Part shown: positions 5,174 to 9,231 of the stretch, piece after piece
Layout of the letters: the number at the start of each line of letters is the position of its first letter
Position numbering within the stretch: the first letter of the stretch is position 1
Assembly: GCA_022561955.1 (NCBI GenBank)
Contig: JADFQF010000032.1
Span: forward strand, 1-9,231
Direction: 5' to 3'
Length of the DNA stretch: 9,231 nucleotides
Source of the DNA: Chloroflexota bacterium
GTDB lineage: Bacteria; Chloroflexota; Dehalococcoidia; SAR202; UBA11138
The notes under the pieces: model-generated
What the model was told of the DNA's origin: nothing
What the model saw: only the letters and a program-made list of their open reading frames with translations
The model's database searches: none
Made by a program: the position numbers and the translations under genes

Positions 5174-6877
5174 ATGACAACCAGCAAAATCGACCCGTAT
5201 CGAGGCGTGGCGGAGCTCGCATCCAAGGAGCCGGAGCTGTGGACTCAAGATGCCTGCGGGGTGACTCGCACTGAACGGGGCATCCCGGCACTGCTTCATC
5301 GAGATGCCTACGCCCATGAGTCCGAAAAAGCACGAGTGCTGCTCGTGGGAGGGCTGTCGGGTCGGGCCGACGATGTCGCGCTCGCCTTCCAGGTCCTGGA
5401 TTTATTCGCCGATACCGGCGGCCTCAGAGGGAGGCTAGCCCTCAGCGCCGTCCCATGCGGCAACCCCGACGGCCTGGAACTGGGTGCAGCGCCCGGCAAC
5501 GGGGCCGGCGGCAACCCTGGCGCCGGCTATCCTCCATCAGATAACTTCTTCTACGATGACCACGACCCGGAGTCGCGCTATCTCTGGCGCTGGATATCGT
5601 TCCAGGCTCCGGACTTCGTGTTGGAGGTGCTGAAGTCCGAATCCGTGACGTGGGAGGCCTTCGGGCTGGACGAGAGCATCGCGTCGGCAGTCGGGGCCAA
5701 CATCGCCGGGCCGGACGGCTCGCTGCTTGGAGCGCTTAGCGAGGGGAAGCCCAGCGGCCTGGCAGCGGTCCCGGGCCTGCGTCTGTCTTGCCCCTCGGAG
5801 TCGCTTGATGCGGAGCTAAAAAAGCTCTGGAGCGCCCTCGCCAAGAACAATGCAGGGAGCTCTCCCGCACGTAATGTGCTGGCCCAGAGGCGGCGCCGAA
5901 GCCCCCTGGAAGTAGCGCGTATTCTCGGCGCGGCATACGGCAACAAGCTCGACCCGGTCATCTACACACAGGGCGTGGGGGTCAGCGGCAGGCTTCGGCT
6001 GGCCCAGCTCGACTCCCAGAGCGAACACCTCATCTCCGAGGTGAAGGACCTGGTAGAGCCCTACGTTTCGGGCGGCAAGCCTGCCTTCGAAGACAACGCC
6101 GGCGGGGCGAGCCTCGCGGGCATCGTATGGGCCGAGGAGCTCTTCGAGATTACCGGCGACAAGCGCTACGCCGACCTCATACTCAGCGTCGCAGACCGCT
6201 ACAGGGTCGCGAGGCCCGAGGGCGTTCCCGCCCCGGCCGACATCGAGTACCGCGTCGAGGACATGTTCTACAACGGCGCAATCCTTGGCCGCGCGTACAA
6301 GGTCAGCGACGATGCCACCTATCTCGATATACTGACGAAGTTCCTGCTCGACGCAGGCGTGCAGCAAGACGACGGCCTCTTCTGGCACGATCGGGACGCG
6401 CCCTGGTTCTGGGGCCGCGGCAACGGTTTTGCCGCCCTGGGATACGCAGAAACCCTCTCCTACCTGCCGCAGGACCATCCCGACAGGCAGGCCCTGATCG
6501 ACATGCACGCGAGGCACCTTACAGCCCTTGTGGAAAAGCAGTCTGCGGCAGGCGGATGGCTGGAGGTCATCGACTTCCCGGGGTCATACCAGGAGCTATC
6601 GGTCACGTGCCAGGTGGGGTACGCCATGGCGCGGGGCATGCGCCTGGGTTATCTCGACTCCTCTTATGTGGACTCGCTCATGGCGGCATGGCACGCCGTC
6701 AACGAGCGCATCGACGACGAGGGCGGCCTCGTGGACGTTTGCACAGGGACGGGCGTCCAGGCGAGCACCCGCGACTACCTCGACCGGCCCGCCATATTCG
6801 GCCTCGACGACCGGGGCGGTTCGCTGGCTATATGGTTCGCCGTGGAGATGATGCGATACCTTTCGGGCGACGGATAG
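5174..6877 (+). CDS. GH88/GH105-like unsaturated glycuronyl hydrolase with degenerate M14-peptidase-like N-terminal region
   Basis: The C-terminal part (about residues 285-560) looks like the six-hairpin glycosidase family that hydrates and releases 4,5-unsaturated uronic acids left by polysaccharide lyases. Residues lining up with B. subtilis YteR as I remember it are Asp307 (EDNAGG), Asp363 (VEDMFYNG), His405 (LFWH) and WGRGNGF at 413-419, where Phe419 replaces a usual Trp. GWLEVIDFPGSYQELS (461-476) and the repeated helical glycine-rich turns also fit. The first 160 residues resemble an M14 zinc carboxypeptidase core: VLLVGGLSG (55-63), NPDG (97-100), PESR (132-135) and PDFVLEV (146-152). 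The zinc and catalytic positions are gone (HxxE reads SGRA), so that region should not be a peptidase. The 567 residues exceed the roughly 370 of a stand-alone GH105. There is no signal peptide, so it acts in the cytoplasm. GAGGAG lies four bases before the ATG. It is probably cotranscribed with the enolase-superfamily gene 88 bases downstream. Confidence 0.82.
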   Translation: MTTSKIDPYRGVAELASKEPELWTQDACGVTRTERGIPALLHRDAYAHESEKARVLLVGGLSGRADDVALAFQVLDLFADTGGLRGRLALSAVPCGNPDGLELGAAPGNGAGGNPGAGYPPSDNFFYDDHDPESRYLWRWISFQAPDFVLEVLKSESVTWEAFGLDESIASAVGANIAGPDGSLLGALSEGKPSGLAAVPGLRLSCPSESLDAELKKLWSALAKNNAGSSPARNVLAQRRRRSPLEVARILGAAYGNKLDPVIYTQGVGVSGRLRLAQLDSQSEHLISEVKDLVEPYVSGGKPAFEDNAGGASLAGIVWAEELFEITGDKRYADLILSVADRYRVARPEGVPAPADIEYRVEDMFYNGAILGRAYKVSDDATYLDILTKFLLDAGVQQDDGLFWHDRDAPWFWGRGNGFAALGYAETLSYLPQDHPDRQALIDMHARHLTALVEKQSAAGGWLEVIDFPGSYQELSVTCQVGYAMARGMRLGYLDSSYVDSLMAAWHAVNERIDDEGGLVDVCTGTGVQASTRDYLDRPAIFGLDDRGGSLAIWFAVEMMRYLSGDG

Positions 6878-6965
6878 GTTACACCTGGGGTTTCCGCCCA
6901 ATGCCTCGACGGCCTTCGATTCCGGGAAGAAGACCAGGGTTGCAGATTAAAAGAGGATGAGGATA

Positions 6966-8132
6966 ATGAAAATCACCAGCGTTCGCGCCATACCGGTGTC
7001 CGACCCCATACCCGAGGAGCGGCAGCACCGCACCGACCTGGGGACCAAGATCAAGAGCGACTCCGTCATCATTCAGGTGGAGACGGACGAGGGCCTGGTC
7101 GGCCTGGGCGCCTCCCTGGGGAGTCCCCACGCGATCTGCGCAATCGTCGAGTACGAGTTGGCCCCGGCGCTGGTCGGCGAAGACCCCATCTACTCGGAGT
7201 TCCTCTACGAGAAGATGTACAACGGCTCGCGCTGGAAGCCCTCCCTGGAGCGCGGCTTCTCCCAGCCACGGGAAGACCGCCGCGGCCTCACAATGGAGGC
7301 CATCGCAGGCGTCGATATCGCCGTCTGGGACGTCAAGTCGCAGGCCATGGGACTGCCCGTCTACAAGGTCATGGGCGCCGTACGCGACTCGGTGCGGGGT
7401 TACGCGTCCGGCGGCTGGGCCCCCGGCGATGAGGCCGAACAGGAGATGGCGGGTTACGCCGCCAAGGGCTTCACCGCCGTGAAGATGCGGGTCGTGGGGC
7501 GCGACGGCTTCTCCATCGAAAACACCGTCCGGCGCGTGAAGGCGGCCCGACGGGGCATTGGTCCCAACGTCGAGCTCATGATCGACGCCCACGGCTCCCT
7601 GGACATCTCGACGGCCATACGGCTCGCCAGGGAGCTGGAGCAGTACGACATCGCGTGGTTCGAGGAGCCCATATCGCCCGACAACCATCCCGGGCTGGCG
7701 GAGGTCCGGCGCGCGACCAGCATCCCCATAGCCACCGGCGAGCGCGAGTTCACGAGATTCGACTTCGACGACCTCTTCAGGTACGGCGGAGTGGACATCG
7801 CCCAGCCCGACGTCGCCCGCGCCGGAGGTCTCACGGAGATCCGTCGCATCGCCGCTCTGGCATCCACGAGGGGCATCAAGCTGGCGCCCCACGCCTGGGG
7901 CTCGGGCATCCTGTTCGCCGCCAGCATACACATGGCAATGGCCGCACCCAACTGCCACATCCTGGAGGTCAGCCAGGGCTACATGCCCATGATGTACGAC
8001 CTGTTCAACGAACCCTACGACATCCGCGAGGGCACGGTGTACGCGCCGCAGCGGCCCGGCCTGGGCTTCACGCTGCGTGACGATGTATTCGACCGCTACA
8101 AGTACGTTCCCGGCCCCGAATACATCTTTTAG
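6966..8132 (+). CDS. Mandelate racemase/muconate lactonizing family protein (enolase superfamily, MR group), probable acid-sugar dehydratase
   Basis: This is a 388-residue enolase-superfamily enzyme that abstracts the alpha proton of a carboxylate substrate with Mg2+ help. The N-terminal capping domain begins MKITSVRAIPV. The barrel carries a KxR motif (Lys163-x-Arg165), metal ligands Asp197 (IDAHG), Glu223 (WFEEP) and Glu249 (TGERE), and a mandelate-racemase-group His-Asp dyad formed by His299 (APHAWGSG) and Asp272 (QPDVARAGG). All key residues are present. Members with this set are usually acid-sugar dehydratases (galactonate, gluconate, rhamnonate and others); the exact substrate cannot be read. 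An ATG three codons earlier (6957) is possible, but family proteins begin MKI, and AGAGG nine bases before 6966 serves this start. Its position just after a glycuronyl hydrolase suggests use of a sugar acid released from uronate-containing glycans. Confidence 0.9.
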   Translation: MKITSVRAIPVSDPIPEERQHRTDLGTKIKSDSVIIQVETDEGLVGLGASLGSPHAICAIVEYELAPALVGEDPIYSEFLYEKMYNGSRWKPSLERGFSQPREDRRGLTMEAIAGVDIAVWDVKSQAMGLPVYKVMGAVRDSVRGYASGGWAPGDEAEQEMAGYAAKGFTAVKMRVVGRDGFSIENTVRRVKAARRGIGPNVELMIDAHGSLDISTAIRLARELEQYDIAWFEEPISPDNHPGLAEVRRATSIPIATGEREFTRFDFDDLFRYGGVDIAQPDVARAGGLTEIRRIAALASTRGIKLAPHAWGSGILFAASIHMAMAAPNCHILEVSQGYMPMMYDLFNEPYDIREGTVYAPQRPGLGFTLRDDVFDRYKYVPGPEYIF

Positions 8133-8312
8133 CTTTTTGGCTTGCCGGCTCTCGTTCGCACATTGAAGTAGAGCCATGTCTCTGGCGTCGCTTGCGTTCC
8201 TGGTTGCCGCCCTGTTCTCAGCCTCATACGGCGATACCAATGTTTCCTATGCAAAATATGAGTCGAAGCGCTAATATTGGCAGGCTGGAAAATCTTGGCA
8301 TCGAGGTCGGTC
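8133..8312 (+). other. 180-base intergenic gap with one possible tiny ORF
   Basis: I find no terminator, RNA or recognisable promoter in this gap. The one notable item is a 32-codon frame at 8176-8274 (ATG to TAA) whose product would have a hydrophobic run at residues 3-16 (LASLAFLVAALFSA) and a polar, basic tail. No convincing Shine-Dalgarno precedes it, so it may be chance; it is described among the findings. Confidence 0.3.
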
Positions 8313-9231
8313 TTGGCTGAGGAAGAACAACCCCGAAGCAACCTGAGGGAAGTCGCCCTGCTCTTTCTGAGGCTCGGCGTCGTCGCGTTCGGCGGCCCCG
8401 CGGCCCACATCGCCATGATGCGCGACGAGGTGGTGCGGCGTCGAAAATGGGTCGGCGACCAGGAGTTCCTGGACATGGTCGGCGCGACCAATCTCATCCC
8501 AGGTCCGAACTCCACGGAGCTGGCCATCCACCTGGGGCATCGCAGAGCGGGCTGGATAGGGCTGCTAACGGCCGGCGCGCTGTTCATCGGCCCGGCCACA
8601 CTCATCGTGATGGCACTGGCCGCCCTGTACGTCGAGTACGGCACGACGCCGCAGGCCGAGTGGCTCCTGTACGGCGTGAAGCCCGTCATCATCGCCATCG
8701 TGGCGCAGGCGCTGTGGGGTCTTGGACGGACATCCGTCAGAAATCGCAAGCCACTCTTGCCGTTGATCGGCATCGCGGCGGTTGCCCTGTACATCGTCGG
8801 CGTGAACGAGTTGTTTCTGCTATTCGCCGGGGGAGCCGTCACCGTAGCCCTTCACGCGGGCCAACGCTTTGGACTGCCAAGGCTGACCGGCTTCGCGCCC
8901 ATACCCCTGTTGCTGGGTAACATCACGGTCTTGCCCATTCAGGTAACGGGGTTCAGCATGATCGCCCTGTTCCTGAACTTCCTCAAGATCGGAGCGGTGC
9001 TGTACGGCAGCGGGTACGTTCTTCTGGCCTTCCTCCGAGGCGACTTCGTTGAGCGGTTGGGCTGGCTGACGGACCAGCAGCTCATCGACGCCGTGGCCAT
9101 CGGGCAGATCACGCCGGGACCCCTATTCACGACGGCAACGTTCGTGGGATACGTGACGGGTGGTTGGGTCGCCGCGCTGGTGGCCACCGCCGCGATATTC
9201 ATGCCGTCGTTCGTGTTCGTCGGTCTGCTGA
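8313..9231 (+). CDS. chrA: ChrA-family chromate transporter (3' end outside window)
   Basis: The frame is open from the TTG at 8313 to the window edge, giving 306 residues. It matches the CHR (ChrA) family of membrane proteins that export chromate by proton-coupled antiport in characterised members. The first CHR domain begins REVALLFLRLGVVAFGGPAA (12-31) and contains DMVGATNLIPGPNST (54-68). A second, inverted domain begins near residue 218 with FLNFLKIGAVLYGSGYV and contains QITPGPLF (265-272), so this is the long two-domain form. Many hydrophobic segments alternate with short basic loops. The start rests on GAGGT five bases before the TTG; other in-frame TTG codons at 8277 and 8295 have poorer ribosome sites. 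The final TGA of the window is out of frame, so the gene continues. Many environmental CHR proteins have no proven substrate, so chromate is the family default and not demonstrated here. Confidence 0.92.
   Translation, partial: MAEEEQPRSNLREVALLFLRLGVVAFGGPAAHIAMMRDEVVRRRKWVGDQEFLDMVGATNLIPGPNSTELAIHLGHRRAGWIGLLTAGALFIGPATLIVMALAALYVEYGTTPQAEWLLYGVKPVIIAIVAQALWGLGRTSVRNRKPLLPLIGIAAVALYIVGVNELFLLFAGGAVTVALHAGQRFGLPRLTGFAPIPLLLGNITVLPIQVTGFSMIALFLNFLKIGAVLYGSGYVLLAFLRGDFVERLGWLTDQQLIDAVAIGQITPGPLFTTATFVGYVTGGWVAALVATAAIFMPSFVFVGLL

Noticed and set aside
6127..6960. 277-codon plus-strand frame overlapping the glycoside hydrolase
   Set aside because: Arg/Pro/Gly-rich out-of-frame reading of the hydrolase, with no motifs.
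1813..8169. CACATTGAAGT present at both 1813-1823 and 8159-8169
   Set aside because: Several 11-base matches are expected by chance in a window this size, and the flanks do not continue the similarity well.
6879..8240. Long 453-codon frame on the minus strand opposite the enolase-superfamily gene
   Set aside because: It mirrors a GC-rich, codon-biased gene with complete catalytic motifs on the plus strand. The translated product shows no domain or motif and is rich in Gly/His/Val/Asp as expected for an antisense shadow.
1..9231. CRISPR arrays, tRNA/rRNA genes, transposases, phage or defence genes
   Set aside because: None seen: no regularly spaced repeats, no cloverleaf-like segments noticed, and every sizeable real gene is accounted for by a metabolic, regulatory or transport family.

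Overview
The window looks like a piece of a GC-rich, free-living bacterial chromosome, most likely Chloroflexota of the Dehalococcoidia/SAR202 kind. This assignment is an inference. It rests on the GC-rich coding style, the mix of families (enolase-superfamily sugar-acid enzyme, LarB, GH88/105-like hydrolase, ChrA, short secreted protein) and the frequent TTG starts. No rRNA, tRNA, CRISPR array, transposase or phage gene is visible. Both window ends cut genes. No gene-free stretch exceeds 300 bases; the longest is about 270.

Layout, left to right. (1) Positions 1-1698: the 3' end of an OmpR/PhoB-type response regulator, then its histidine kinase, which has four membrane segments, HAMP, HisKA and HATPase. 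(2) 1699-2500: a regulatory-looking gap with helically phased GTTAAG-like repeats, a small signal-peptide protein of unknown function, and a good intrinsic terminator. (3) 2535-3320 (minus): MazG NTP pyrophosphohydrolase. It is divergent, across about 38 nt, from a four-helix DUF1461/TIGR01906-type membrane protein at 3359-4096, which may be transcribed leaderless. (4) 4212-4982: LarB, first enzyme of nickel-pincer nucleotide synthesis, with no normal start codon where one is expected. (5) About 5066-5146: a compact nested palindromic element. (6) 5174-8132: a two-gene cluster of a GH88/105-like unsaturated glycuronyl hydrolase, carrying an unusual N-terminal extension that resembles a degenerate M14 carboxypeptidase, and a mandelate-racemase-group enolase-superfamily enzyme with a complete catalytic set. 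(7) 8313 to the end: a two-domain ChrA-family transporter cut by the window edge.

How they fit together: the hydrolase and enolase-superfamily enzyme plausibly act in sequence on uronate-containing glycans and the acid sugars released. LarB supplies a cofactor for LarA-type 2-hydroxyacid racemases/epimerases, which fits a 2-hydroxyacid/sugar-acid theme, though it is a separate transcription unit. The two-component system may control the small secreted protein through the repeats upstream of it. MazG, DUF1461 and ChrA are ordinary neighbours. The points most worth a second look are the fused pseudo-peptidase/glycoside hydrolase, the two-component/secreted-protein module with its phased repeats, the larB start, and the palindromic element. 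Nothing here proves a wholly new system.
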